DNA of 64,000 nucleotides from Desulfoluna butyratoxydans (lineage in GTDB: Bacteria > Desulfobacterota > Desulfobacteria > Desulfobacterales > Desulfolunaceae). Below, piece by piece: positions 17,385 through 26,196 of the stretch; position 1 is the stretch's first letter; every line of letters starts with the position of its first letter. Location: the NCBI RefSeq assembly GCF_900699765.1, contig NZ_CAADHO010000001.1, positions 806,001 to 870,000 on the forward strand, written 5' to 3'. Position numbers and translations under genes: made by a program. The notes beneath the pieces were generated by a model. That model saw nothing but the letters and a program-made list of their open reading frames with translations, did not search any database and had not been told where the DNA came from.

Positions 17385-17663
17385 GCCTCCGGCGGCGAGG
17401 TGGAGCCACCTCGAAAGCAGATTGCCCTTGCGCTTTCTCAGATAATTGTTCCGTTGCCTCCGGCGGGTCACTTTTTTGAAAAAAAGCTCCGCAAAAAACT
17501 TTTCTAATACACCCGTGCGTCGTTTTGATCGCCCCGGAGGGCGATCAAAACGACGCACGGGTTCGAAAATATCGAAATTATTTCAGCGGAGCCTGGAACT
17601 GATGATTTAGGACCTGTTTGTCAAACTTTTTAAAAGTTTGGCCCCCGGCAGGGCCGCCGGAGG
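17385..17663. repeat. Composite dispersed repeat with a 24-bp perfect hairpin
   Basis: Begins and ends with CCTCCGGCGG-type ends (17385-17395 and about 17653-17663). It contains a GAGGTG/CACCTC hairpin and a GCTCCGCAAAAA module. At 17511-17534 with 17539-17562 it holds a 24-bp perfect inverted repeat with a 4-nt loop. The copy at 38683-38943 carries a different 24-bp hairpin at the equivalent place. Confidence 0.85.
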
Positions 17664-17711
17664 TTGATTTTCTCCTGCGATTTTCACCATAAAAGACACC
17701 ATGGAGCCATC

Positions 17712-18401
17712 ATGAGAGTGCATTACCTGCAACACGTCCCCTTTGAGGGCCTGGGCAGCATGGAAGCGGTTCTCACCGAGGCCGGGCACAGTTTAACCGC
17801 CACGCACCTGTACCGCGACGAGGTGTTGCCCGATCCGTCGGCCTTTGATCTTCTCATCATCATGGGCGGACCCATGGGGGTTGGCGATGAAAGCGTCTAT
17901 CCCTGGCTTGCCCCGGAAAAGCGCTTTATCAAGGCGGCCGTGGACCAGGGTAAAAAGGTCCTGGGCGTCTGCCTGGGGGCTCAGCTCCTGGCCGAGGCCT
18001 TAGGGGCTGAGGTCACGAAAAATCCCCACCGGGAGATCGGCTGGTTTCCCGTCACCCGGGACCCGGCCCTTTCCGGCACCTGCCTTGGCGACATTTTTCC
18101 CGAACAGGCCGAGGTCTTTCACTGGCACGGGGACACCTTTTCTGTCCCCCACGGGGCCGTTCCCTTGGGCTCAAGCCAGGCGTGCAGGCACCAGGGGTTT
18201 CTCATGGACAACCGGATCCTGGCCCTGCAGTTTCACCTGGAGACCACCCCGGACTCTGCTGCCCGGCTCATCGAACACTGCGGACACGAGCTGGAGGCCC
18301 TTCCCTACGTGCAAAGCGAGGCCGAGATGCTGGGCCAAGCGGAACGCTTTGAGGCCATCAACCGCATCATGAAAGGAATACTCCGCGCCCTGGGGGCCTG
18401 A
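17712..18401 (+). CDS. Class I glutamine amidotransferase, GMP-synthase-like (GATase1)
   Basis: 229 residues from the ATG at 17712, 5 bp after GGAG. The nucleophile elbow G-V-C-L-G-A-Q-L is at about 83-90, with G-G-P-M-G-V near 54 that forms the oxyanion region. The catalytic His is in L-Q-F-H-L-E-T near 176. It lacks the ATP-pyrophosphatase part of GuaA. Such stand-alone proteins hydrolyse glutamine or gamma-glutamyl compounds, but the substrate of this group is usually unassigned. It precedes a radical SAM gene by 190 bp on the same strand; linkage is not clear. Confidence 0.9.
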   Translation: MRVHYLQHVPFEGLGSMEAVLTEAGHSLTATHLYRDEVLPDPSAFDLLIIMGGPMGVGDESVYPWLAPEKRFIKAAVDQGKKVLGVCLGAQLLAEALGAEVTKNPHREIGWFPVTRDPALSGTCLGDIFPEQAEVFHWHGDTFSVPHGAVPLGSSQACRHQGFLMDNRILALQFHLETTPDSAARLIEHCGHELEALPYVQSEAEMLGQAERFEAINRIMKGILRALGA

Positions 18402-18591
18402 TTCGCGAATACTCCCGGTCTTTGTCCCTCAAACCGGTCTCATACTCATTATTTTTCACCGAACCCCTTGACTTCTTTTCCTCATAAGGAGAGCATTCTT
18501 TTCAACCCGGAGCCCCCTTGAGGGTGTCTTCGGTCCCCCCACCTGTCCGAGCTGGTTGCCACACATCACGCATCCGTAACAGGAGACAACG

Positions 18592-19965
18592 ATGGGTCTT
18601 TCGGAAAATCGCAAGGCTTTATTGGTGGAAGGAAACCGAAAAGAGTACGGCAGGAGTTACGCCGCCCTTTCCTGGGTGACGCCGGAACAGGCAACCGCCG
18701 GGGAAGCCAGTCGCGACGCACTCATGGAAAAAATCCACGACCTGGGCGGAGAGATCCTCGCTTCAGGGACCAAGGTCGCTGCCCCGCCGCTCTCCCCGGG
18801 ATGCCGGGCCTGCATGCAGGGGACATGGTCCTGCCTCTTTGTCAACGGCAGGTGCAACGGCAGGTGTTTTTACTGCCCCACCCCCCAGGACGAGGTGGGG
18901 GTTCCCACCACCAACCACCTTGCCTTTGCCTCCCCGGATGATTACGCCGCCTACGTGGACGCATTCCGCTTCTCCGGCATGAGCATCAGCGGAGGCGAGC
19001 CCTTCCTCACCTTTGAACGAAGCCTGGCCCATATCCGGGCCGTGCGGGAGCGCCTCGGCCCCAAGGTCCACATCTGGCTTTACACCAACGGCACGCGCGT
19101 GACCCGGGAGAAGTTGAAAGCCCTGGCTCAGGCGGGGCTGGACGAAATCCGCTTTGACATCGGGGCCACCAACTACGCCCTGAAGAAAACCGCCATGGCC
19201 AAAGGGATCATCCCCACCGTCACCGTGGAGATCCCCATGGTCCCGGAGGAGACCTCCCGGCTGAAGAGTCTCCTGGCTCCCATGGCCGCGGCCGGCGTCT
19301 CCCACCTTAACCTCCACCAGCTGCGCCTTACACCCCACAACATCCGTCACCTGGCCCTTCGGAACTACACCTTTCTCCACGGCAGCCGGGTCACCGTGCT
19401 GGAATCGGAGCTGGGGGCCCTGGAGCTGGTGCGCCACGCCCTTGAACTGGGCCTTGCCATGGGGGTCAACTACTGCTCCTTTGTCTACAAGCAGCGCTTC
19501 CAGGGCGCCGCGGCCCGAATCCGTGCCGCCGAAGCCCTGTGTGCGCCGTGGGAGGCAGTGACGGCCAACGGATACATCCGAAACCTCACCATTGCCGGGG
19601 CCAGCAACACCGTGGGTTCTCTGGAGGCAAGCCTGGCCGACGCCGGTCATGGGGGAGCCTTTACGCGCACCCCCGACGGCCTTCACCTGCCTGCGCACCT
19701 TGCACCGCACACGCCCGATAAAAACACGACCTGCCGGGTCTCCTACGAGGAGGCCGCCTTGAGCCCCATACCCTCCGGAGGGCCCGGGGAAAAAGAGATG
19801 CATTTCGGCTCATGCACGGTTTACGCCCAGCGCAAACAGCATGGCGCTCTTTTCACTGTTCCGGCGGAGACATTCGGCCCTGTGCCCATGGACCGCCTGC
19901 TCGGGAAATGGGCCCCCGTGGCGCCCTTTGAAGCAGTCCCCCGAGGGTTCCCTCCCTACTTTTAA
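18592..19965 (+). CDS. Radical SAM protein of unknown substrate
   Basis: 457 residues. The SAM cluster motif is C88-x3-C92-x2-C95 (C-N-G-R-C-F-Y-C), followed by S-G-G-E-P-F near 122-127 and L-Y-T-N-G-T near 151. Three more Cys precede it (C71, C74, C81), which could hold another metal or be structural. The C-terminal 120 residues do not match a family I know. The ATG follows an AGGAG box (caggagacaacg). The preceding amidotransferase is a possible partner. The substrate is unknown; pyruvate-formate-lyase activators and MoaA differ in length and context. Confidence 0.88.
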   Translation: MGLSENRKALLVEGNRKEYGRSYAALSWVTPEQATAGEASRDALMEKIHDLGGEILASGTKVAAPPLSPGCRACMQGTWSCLFVNGRCNGRCFYCPTPQDEVGVPTTNHLAFASPDDYAAYVDAFRFSGMSISGGEPFLTFERSLAHIRAVRERLGPKVHIWLYTNGTRVTREKLKALAQAGLDEIRFDIGATNYALKKTAMAKGIIPTVTVEIPMVPEETSRLKSLLAPMAAAGVSHLNLHQLRLTPHNIRHLALRNYTFLHGSRVTVLESELGALELVRHALELGLAMGVNYCSFVYKQRFQGAAARIRAAEALCAPWEAVTANGYIRNLTIAGASNTVGSLEASLADAGHGGAFTRTPDGLHLPAHLAPHTPDKNTTCRVSYEEAALSPIPSGGPGEKEMHFGSCTVYAQRKQHGALFTVPAETFGPVPMDRLLGKWAPVAPFEAVPRGFPPYF

Positions 19966-20049
19966 AAGGCATGTTCCCTTGTAAATCTCCAAAATAATGT
20001 GATAAGTTCCTCCCTATCCGCAACGCATAAGGAGGCAACACGCAGTATA

Positions 20050-21405
20050 ATGGAGAAATCTGATCATTTCGGGTTGAGTTTTTCGACCTTCGCTCGTCTC
20101 ATTGACAACCTGCACGATGAGATCATCATCTACGATCGAAGTTTCCGTATTGTCTACATCAACAAGGCCTGTATCCGTCACTACGGCTACACCCAGGAGG
20201 AGATGATCGGCCAGACCATCTGGGATTTTATCGATGACGGGGACACCTGCTGGAACCTCTCCACCCTTCCTTATGTCTGCGAGCTGAACCAGCCCCTGCG
20301 GCAAAAGCAGAAAACCTACATCGGATCGGATATCCACACCATCGCCATTCCCCTGCACGACGATACCGGTGCCATTGATTATGTGGTGATGAGTGTCCGG
20401 GACGACATCGAGCAAAGCGATATCAACCGGCTGGTGGATGTGCTCAACATTGTGGAAAATCCGCCGGAGCGGTATGAGAAAGGGTTGATATACCGAAGCG
20501 AGGCCATGCGCTCTGTGGTCCAGCTGGCCCAGCAGGTGGCCAGCCTTAACGCCCCCTGCCTCATCCTGGGTGAATCGGGATGCGGAAAAAGCCTCATTGC
20601 CCAGTACATCCACAACCACGGAGATCGCAGGGACGCGCCCTTTGTCAACATCAACTGCGCCAGCATCCAGGCATCCCTGTTTGAAAGCGAGCTCTTCGGC
20701 CACAAAAAAGGGGCCTTCACCGGAGCCGACACAGACAAAGAGGGCCTCATCGCCAAGGCCGAAGGGGGCACCCTCTTCTTAGACGAGATCTCGGAGCTTC
20801 CCTTCCCCCTGCAGGCCAAGCTGCTGCACGTGGTCCAGGAGCGGGAGTACCGGAAAGTGGGCTCCCCACATCCCCAGAAAGCCGATGTGCGCATCCTCAC
20901 CGCCACCAACCGCAACCTCCCTGAAATGGTCAAGAACAAGGCGTTCCGGGAAGATCTCTACTACCGGCTCAACGTCTTTGAGATGGTGTTGCCCCCGTTG
21001 CGGACCCGATCCGAGGACATTGCCCCCCTGACCTACCACTTCCTCAACGAGTTCGGAAAACGTCACAACCGGGAAAAGCGCATCTCCGAGGCCGCCCTTC
21101 AGGTGATGAAGTCCTGTCCCTGGCGGGGCAATGTCCGGGAGCTGGCCCACACCATCGAGCGCCTCGTGGTCACCGTGGACGAGGGGGTCATCGACACGGC
21201 CCACCTGCCCCGCCACCTCTACCGCATCGTCCCTGCCACCTCCCTTGACAACACCTGGGGGACCCTGGACGAAGCCGTGGAAGCCCTGGAAAAGCGCATC
21301 GTCTCCGACGCGTTCAAAAAGGAAAAGAGCTCACGCAAAGTGGCCCAGGCCCTGGGAATAAGCCAGACCCGGGCTTCCCGGCTGATTCGGAAACACCTGG
21401 GCTGA
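20050..21405 (+). CDS. PAS-domain sigma-54-dependent transcriptional activator
   Basis: 451 residues from 20050, where AAGGAGG lies 14 bp upstream; an in-frame ATG at 19999 has no ribosome site. A PAS domain (about 10-120, with I-I-I-Y-D-R-S-F-R-I-V-Y-I-N) is followed by an AAA+ domain: Walker A G-E-S-G-C-G-K-S 174-181, G-A-F-T-G-A 221-226, G-G-T-L-F-L-D-E. A Fis-type HTH ends the protein (V-A-Q-A-L-G-I-S-Q-T-R-A-S-R-L-I). There is no receiver, so a small molecule is probably sensed by PAS. Paired palindromes and a perfect sigma-54 promoter follow immediately, so it very likely switches on the catabolic operon at 21683-26120. Confidence 0.95.
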   Translation: MEKSDHFGLSFSTFARLIDNLHDEIIIYDRSFRIVYINKACIRHYGYTQEEMIGQTIWDFIDDGDTCWNLSTLPYVCELNQPLRQKQKTYIGSDIHTIAIPLHDDTGAIDYVVMSVRDDIEQSDINRLVDVLNIVENPPERYEKGLIYRSEAMRSVVQLAQQVASLNAPCLILGESGCGKSLIAQYIHNHGDRRDAPFVNINCASIQASLFESELFGHKKGAFTGADTDKEGLIAKAEGGTLFLDEISELPFPLQAKLLHVVQEREYRKVGSPHPQKADVRILTATNRNLPEMVKNKAFREDLYYRLNVFEMVLPPLRTRSEDIAPLTYHFLNEFGKRHNREKRISEAALQVMKSCPWRGNVRELAHTIERLVVTVDEGVIDTAHLPRHLYRIVPATSLDNTWGTLDEAVEALEKRIVSDAFKKEKSSRKVAQALGISQTRASRLIRKHLG

Positions 21406-21411
21406 CCGGGT

Positions 21412-21447
21412 GAGTTCAAAGCAACTCGACCGAGTCGAAATCAACTC
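21412..21447 (+). promoter_or_regulatory. Tandem palindromic sites, probable activator binding sites
   Basis: Two 16-bp palindromes, each GAGT at one end and AACTC at the other, lie at 21412-21427 and 21432-21447. They are exactly 20 bp apart, about two helical turns. They sit about 165-200 bp upstream of the sigma-54 promoter, the usual place for enhancer sites. Another short inverted repeat lies at 21490-21511. Confidence 0.7.
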
Positions 21448-21608
21448 AAAATTCTATATCCATGGAAATATCAAGGCATGTAGCGCGGAGGTGAGTCGTT
21501 TACGCCTCACCCCCGGGTGATTCCAGTCTCGCCTGTTCCGGCACGCCGTGCCCCGTAAACACCCTGCCGTCCGACGTATTCCCCACAAAAAAAACTCCTC
21601 CTCCCATC

Positions 21609-21624
21609 TGGCACGCCGCTTGCT
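21609..21624 (+). promoter_or_regulatory. Sigma-54 (-24/-12) promoter
   Basis: TGGCACG, four bases, TTGCT: a full match to the sigma-54 consensus, 59 bp before the first gene of the catabolic operon. Confidence 0.95.
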
Positions 21625-21682
21625 CCTAAGAGCGGTGCTTGTATCAACACGGCGAAAGCCAGACAGAAGAAGGAGGATAAGA

Positions 21683-22804
21683 ATGATCATTACCGATGTA
21701 GACGTCATTTGTCTACGCATTCCTGCGCGGGAAGCGACCTGCGTCTGGGGTGAAGATGCCGTCATTGTCCGGGTGCACACAGACCTGGGCATCACAGGAA
21801 TCGGGGAATCCGACACATCGCCCATGGCGGTGAAGGCCTTTATCGAGACCCCCAACAGCAACCTGGCCTGTTTCGGCCTGCGCGATATCCTGGTGGGGGA
21901 GAACCCCCTGGAGATCGGCAGGCTCTGGGACAAAATGTACGAGGCATCGTCCTACATGGGCAGGCGGGGCGGTGGCATCCATGCCATGAGCGCCGTGGAC
22001 ATCGCCCTCTGGGACATCGCCTCCCAGCATTACGGGGTACCCGTCCACACCCTCCTCGGTGGAAAGTACCGCAAAAAAATCAAAGCCTACGGCACCTTCA
22101 TCCCCGACGACAGCCCGGAAACCTGCGCCCGGCTGGCCCTTGACCTGGTGGACAAAGGGTTTCGCGCGTTAAAATTCGGCGGTGGCTCCTTCGGCCTCAA
22201 CCCGGAAGACGACGTGGCCGTGGTCCGAGCGGTCCGCGAGGTCGTGGGCCCTGACGTGGAGCTCATGATCGACATGGTCTCCCGCTGGCGCACCTACGGC
22301 CATGCCCTGACCATGAGCCGTCGCCTGGAGCCCTTCAACCTCTCCTGGATCGAAGAACCGGTGCCCTCCGACCATCTGGACGCCTACGCCCGCCTCACCT
22401 CGGCCACGAGCCAGAAAATCTCCGGGGGAGAAATCCTTACCACCCGCTATGAATTCCGGGACTTCATCGAACAGGGCAAGCCCGACATCGTCCAGCCCGA
22501 CATCACCCGGTGCGGCGGCATCTCCGAGATGAAAAAAATCGCAGACATGGCCGACATCAACGGGGTGCAGCTGGTGCCCCACGGGTTCAGCACCGGCATC
22601 CTCCTGTCGGCCACGGTCCAGTTCCTCGCCGCATGCCCCCACGGCGACCTCATGGAATACTCCCTGAGCGACTCCGCCCTGGCCACCGACCTGGTGGAAA
22701 ACCCCATCACCTTTGAGGATGGCTATGTCACCGTCCCGGACACACCGGGCCTTGGCATCACCTTGAATGACGAGATCATCAACAGATACCGGGTGGACTT
22801 TTAG
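21683..22804 (+). CDS. Enolase-superfamily enzyme, mandelate racemase subgroup
   Basis: 373 residues. The start at 21683 follows AAGGAGG closely. Active-site residues can be placed: K164 (A-L-K-F-G), metal ligands D197, E224 (W-I-E-E-P) and E250 (S-G-G-E), the D273/H300 dyad typical of the mandelate racemase subgroup, and E325. These enzymes abstract a proton alpha to a carboxylate and act as acid-sugar dehydratases, racemases or betaine epimerases. It is the first gene of a sigma-54 operon with a BCCT transporter and a UxaA/Suy-type lyase, so the substrate is likely a hydroxy-acid or a zwitterionic carboxylate. The exact reaction cannot be read from the sequence. Confidence 0.93.
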   Translation: MIITDVDVICLRIPAREATCVWGEDAVIVRVHTDLGITGIGESDTSPMAVKAFIETPNSNLACFGLRDILVGENPLEIGRLWDKMYEASSYMGRRGGGIHAMSAVDIALWDIASQHYGVPVHTLLGGKYRKKIKAYGTFIPDDSPETCARLALDLVDKGFRALKFGGGSFGLNPEDDVAVVRAVREVVGPDVELMIDMVSRWRTYGHALTMSRRLEPFNLSWIEEPVPSDHLDAYARLTSATSQKISGGEILTTRYEFRDFIEQGKPDIVQPDITRCGGISEMKKIADMADINGVQLVPHGFSTGILLSATVQFLAACPHGDLMEYSLSDSALATDLVENPITFEDGYVTVPDTPGLGITLNDEIINRYRVDF

Positions 22805-22829
22805 TCCCGAAGCAATAAGGAGCAACACC

Positions 22830-24374
22830 ATGCAAACCAAACGGCTCGACATGCCCCTTCTGATCACCAGCATCGCCATCGTCACCGCCATTGTGGCCGG
22901 GCTCACCCTCTTTCCAGAGGCGGGCAAGGCAGGCGCAAACCATATCTTCGGTCTCTTCACCAAACTTTTCGGCACCCCGGTCCTCCTCACCGTCTTCGGC
23001 GCGGTGGTCTTTCTGGTGGGCCTGGGTTTCAGCAAATACGGATCCATCAAGCTGGGGGACGGCAAGCCCGAGTACACCACCTTCAACTGGGTGGCCATGA
23101 TGGTCTGCGCGGGCCTGGGATCAGCCACCGTCTACTGGGCCTTCTGTGAATGGGCTTACTACTTCAACGCACCGCCCATGGGAATCACCGCCCACACCAA
23201 CGGCGCCTACGAGGTGGCCACCACCTACAACCTCTTCCACTGGGGCATCAGCGCCTGGGCAACTTACTGCATCGCGGCCCTGCCCGTGGCCTACCACTTC
23301 CATGTACGGAAAAATTCAGGTCTCAGCCTCTCGGCCGTGTGCACGGCCATCCTGAACAGGAAAGAGACCGGACCTGCCTGGGCCCTCACCTGCCGGATCA
23401 TCGACGTCATCTTCATCTTCACCTGCTTCGGCGGCCTCAGCATCACCCTGGGGGTTTCGGTGCCCATGGTCTCTGAGATCCTCTGCTCCATCCTGGGCAT
23501 GACACCCAGCTTCGGTTTCAACCTGGCCGTGATCCTCGGCATCTCCGCGATCTTTTCCCTGAGCTCCTATGTGGGCATTTCCAAGGGCATGCAGCGCATC
23601 TCCAGCATGAACACCTACTTTGCCATCGGGTTCTGCCTGCTCATCTTCCTCATCGGGCCCACCCTGTTTATCGTCAAGTCCACCACCAACGCCATCGGCA
23701 CCATGCTCCAGGATTTTGTCAAAATGAGCCTCTGGACCGATCCCATCGGTGAATCCGGTTTCCCCGAAGGCTGGACCATCTTCTACTGGCTCTACTGGAT
23801 CACCTACACCCCCTTTGTGGGCCTGTTCATCACCAAGATATCCAAAGGGCGCACCATCCGGGGGGTCATCCTCAACATGCTTGTGAGCGGCAGCATGGGC
23901 TGCTGGTTCTTCTTCGGCATCATCGGCAACTTCTCCATGAAGACCCAGCTCACCAAGGCCGTGGACGTGGCCGGGATGGTGGCCTCGGGCAAAGGCAACG
24001 CCGCCATCGTGGAGATCATGAACACCCTGCCGGCAAGCAGCCTGTTTATCATCATGTTCGCCCTGATCTCCGTGCTCTTCCTGGCCACCACCCTGGACTC
24101 GGCCGCCTACACCATGGCCGCCACCGTCACGCCGGGCCTCAAGACCGGTGAGGACCCCTCACCCATGCACCGCCTCTTCTGGTGCGTGATGCTGGCCGCC
24201 GTGCCCCTGGCCATGATGTTCATCAACGCCCCCTTGAACACCATCAAGACCTGCGCCATCGTCACGGCCGTGCCCCTGACCTTTATCATCTGCTACATGG
24301 TCTACGGCTTCATCACCTGGCTGCGTGCCGACTTTGCGGATCTGACCGAGATGGAAATCAGGGCCCGCGGTTGA
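22830..24374 (+). CDS. BCCT-family transporter
   Basis: 514 residues with about 12 hydrophobic helices in the inner membrane. The start at 22830 follows AAGGAG; it is 25 bp after the enolase-superfamily gene. The family signature region C-A-G-L-G-S-A-T-V-Y-W-A-F-C-E-W is near 93-108, and the substrate-box Trp residues W-T-I-F-Y-W-L-Y-W-I-T-Y are near 313-324. BCCT carriers move betaine, carnitine, choline, ectoine and some sulfonates. Here it is embedded in a catabolic operon, so it imports a growth substrate rather than an osmolyte. Sodium dependence was not decided. Confidence 0.95.
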   Translation: MQTKRLDMPLLITSIAIVTAIVAGLTLFPEAGKAGANHIFGLFTKLFGTPVLLTVFGAVVFLVGLGFSKYGSIKLGDGKPEYTTFNWVAMMVCAGLGSATVYWAFCEWAYYFNAPPMGITAHTNGAYEVATTYNLFHWGISAWATYCIAALPVAYHFHVRKNSGLSLSAVCTAILNRKETGPAWALTCRIIDVIFIFTCFGGLSITLGVSVPMVSEILCSILGMTPSFGFNLAVILGISAIFSLSSYVGISKGMQRISSMNTYFAIGFCLLIFLIGPTLFIVKSTTNAIGTMLQDFVKMSLWTDPIGESGFPEGWTIFYWLYWITYTPFVGLFITKISKGRTIRGVILNMLVSGSMGCWFFFGIIGNFSMKTQLTKAVDVAGMVASGKGNAAIVEIMNTLPASSLFIIMFALISVLFLATTLDSAAYTMAATVTPGLKTGEDPSPMHRLFWCVMLAAVPLAMMFINAPLNTIKTCAIVTAVPLTFIICYMVYGFITWLRADFADLTEMEIRARG

Positions 24375-24394
24375 TCAACAGAAGCAACGACCCG

Positions 24395-24531
24395 GATTGC
24401 CTCCGGCAAGTCCACCGGAGGCATCCGCAGCCAGATGTAAACGCCCTTGGGCTTTGTCCTGAGGAACGAAGGGCAACGCTTAGGGGCAATCCGGGGTGCA
24501 GGGGATCATCCCCTGCCCGCCGGAGGCAATC
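24395..24531. repeat. Dispersed repeat inside the operon, 13-bp terminal inverted repeats
   Basis: GATTGCCTCCGGC (24395-24407) is inverted at 24519-24531. It contains the GAGGAACGA loop module in reverse orientation and a perfect palindrome GCAGGGGATCATCCCCTGC (24498-24516). It separates the transporter from the lyase genes and may lower downstream expression. Confidence 0.82.
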
Positions 24532-24570
24532 TTTTTATCCCTAAAAAACAGGCAGACTGCAGGAGGATAT

Positions 24571-24915
24571 ATGGCCAACGCCATGATCATGGCCGAGCCG
24601 GACAACGTGGCCACGGTGCTTTCGAGCGCCGCGGCCGGGAGCCCGGTGGAACTGATAGAAAAAACGGGGGGCAGGCGTGCCCCCATGGAGGCCGGTGAGA
24701 CAATCCCGGCAGGCAACAAGATCGCCCTTGAAGCGATCCCCAAGGGAAGGGACATCATCAAGTACGGGGTGGCGGTGGGCTATGCCTCCTGCGACATTGC
24801 CACAGGCACCCTGGTCCATGTACACAACGTGCGCAGCCATCGCATCGATATCCCGGACAGCATCATCGATGAAATCTTGAATCAGATGGGACTCAAACAA
24901 AGGGGCAACCCATGA
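24571..24915 (+). CDS. Small SAF-domain subunit of a UxaA/Suy-type lyase
   Basis: 114 residues from the ATG at 24571, just after AGGAGG. The SAF-like fold of altronate dehydratase N-termini is seen: D-N-V-A-T-V-L near 11, G-x-x-I-P-A-G-N-K-I-A-L near 42-54, I-K-Y-G-V-A-V-G near 63-70 and H-V-H-N-V-R-S-H near 82. In SuyA (small subunit of sulfolactate sulfo-lyase) and in split altronate or galactarate dehydratases the domain is a separate protein like this. It overlaps the large subunit by 4 bp. The substrate is not determined. Confidence 0.88.
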   Translation: MANAMIMAEPDNVATVLSSAAAGSPVELIEKTGGRRAPMEAGETIPAGNKIALEAIPKGRDIIKYGVAVGYASCDIATGTLVHVHNVRSHRIDIPDSIIDEILNQMGLKQRGNP

Positions 24916-26120
24916 CACAGACATTCAACGGGTACCAGCGAGCCGACGGGTCCGTGGGCATCCGAAACAAGCTGCTCATCGCGGCGGTGGACGAGTGCGC
25001 CGACGGCGTGTGCCGCGCCATTGCCAGGAGCATTCCCGAGGCAGTGGTCATCACCAACGTGGTTACCTGCATGATGGCGGGCAACGAAGAGCTTCTGGCC
25101 AACATCATCGGCTGCGGCAACAACCCCAACGTGGGCGCCGTGCTTGTGGTGGCCATGGGCTGCGGCAGCATCGACCCCGAGGTGGTGGCAGGGCCTGTCC
25201 GCGCCACAGGAAAACCCGTGGACACCCTGAAAATCATGGCCTGCGGGGGCTCGAAAAAAGCCATCGCCGCAGGCACAACAAAGGCAAAAAGCCTTGAAGC
25301 GGCCCTTGCAAGCACCCCTGAGGTCGAGGCCGACCTTTCGCGTCTTGTCGTTGGCGTCAAGTGCGGCGGTTCGGACACCTCCTCGGGCCTGGCTTCCAAC
25401 CCCACCGTGGGAGTGGCCGTGGACCACATGGTGGATCAGGGTGCCACGGTCATCGGAGGCGAACTCATCGAGCTCATCGGCGGTGAGCCCTACCTCACCA
25501 AGCGCATGGCCGACCCGGCGGTGAAAAAAACATTCCTGGAGCTGGTCGCCGCCGAAGAGAAGCGGTGGAACATCCCCGGAGCCGAGGTGGAGATCATGAG
25601 CGTGGGCAACAGCACGGGCGGACTCACCACCATCGAGGAGAAGACCCTGGGGGCCATCTCCAAGTTCGGCAGCCGCCAGGTGGTGGGAGTCCTTAAGGCC
25701 GGTCCCGAAGGGATCGAACGCCCGGACCCCGGGAAACCCGGCCTTTACATCAGCGAAGCCACCCATCTCTGCGGGGCTTCCGCCGTCAATTTTGCCGCCA
25801 TGGGCTGCCAGCTCATCCTCTGGACCAGCGGAGGGGCGGGCTTCAACAACCCCATGGTTCCGGTTATTCGCGTCAGCGGCAACCCGGAACTCATCACCGA
25901 AGACCAGGACATCGACGCCACCCCCATCATGCGGGGGGAAGCCACGAGCCGGGAGATCGGTGCAAAGCTGATCCAAACGATCTGCGAGGTGGCCTGCGGC
26001 GCCCCCACGGCCATTGAAGAGGTGGCCTCCTCCTTCATGAGCATCTACCAGAAGGAACAGCGACTGGAGAGCTGCCTGGCCCTGTCGGGCACGCCACCCT
26101 GCAAATCGCAAACGGCCTGA
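24912..26120 (+). CDS. Large catalytic subunit of a UxaA/Suy-type lyase
   Basis: 402 residues. Family motifs are G-Y-x-R-A-D-G-S-V-G-I-R-N near 5-17, V-K-C-G-G-S-D-T-S-S-G-L-A-S-N-P near 149-164, G-G-E-L-I-E-L near 179, and G-G-L-T-T-I-E-E-K near 235. This matches altronate/galactarate dehydratases and SuyB of (R)-sulfolactate sulfo-lyase, which use a metal to eliminate water or sulfite. Conserved Cys and acidic residues for the metal are present. The sulfo-lyase reading is attractive in a sulfite-reducing organism with a BCCT carrier, but a dehydratase for an acid sugar fits equally well. Confidence 0.88.
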   Translation: MTQTFNGYQRADGSVGIRNKLLIAAVDECADGVCRAIARSIPEAVVITNVVTCMMAGNEELLANIIGCGNNPNVGAVLVVAMGCGSIDPEVVAGPVRATGKPVDTLKIMACGGSKKAIAAGTTKAKSLEAALASTPEVEADLSRLVVGVKCGGSDTSSGLASNPTVGVAVDHMVDQGATVIGGELIELIGGEPYLTKRMADPAVKKTFLELVAAEEKRWNIPGAEVEIMSVGNSTGGLTTIEEKTLGAISKFGSRQVVGVLKAGPEGIERPDPGKPGLYISEATHLCGASAVNFAAMGCQLILWTSGGAGFNNPMVPVIRVSGNPELITEDQDIDATPIMRGEATSREIGAKLIQTICEVACGAPTAIEEVASSFMSIYQKEQRLESCLALSGTPPCKSQTA

Positions 26121-26196
26121 TGACTGAATTCTCCCCGGCACTGCCCAGCCAGAAAAACGCCGGGGGGTTCAAAACCAGCCATGGGCATGGGTCCGG

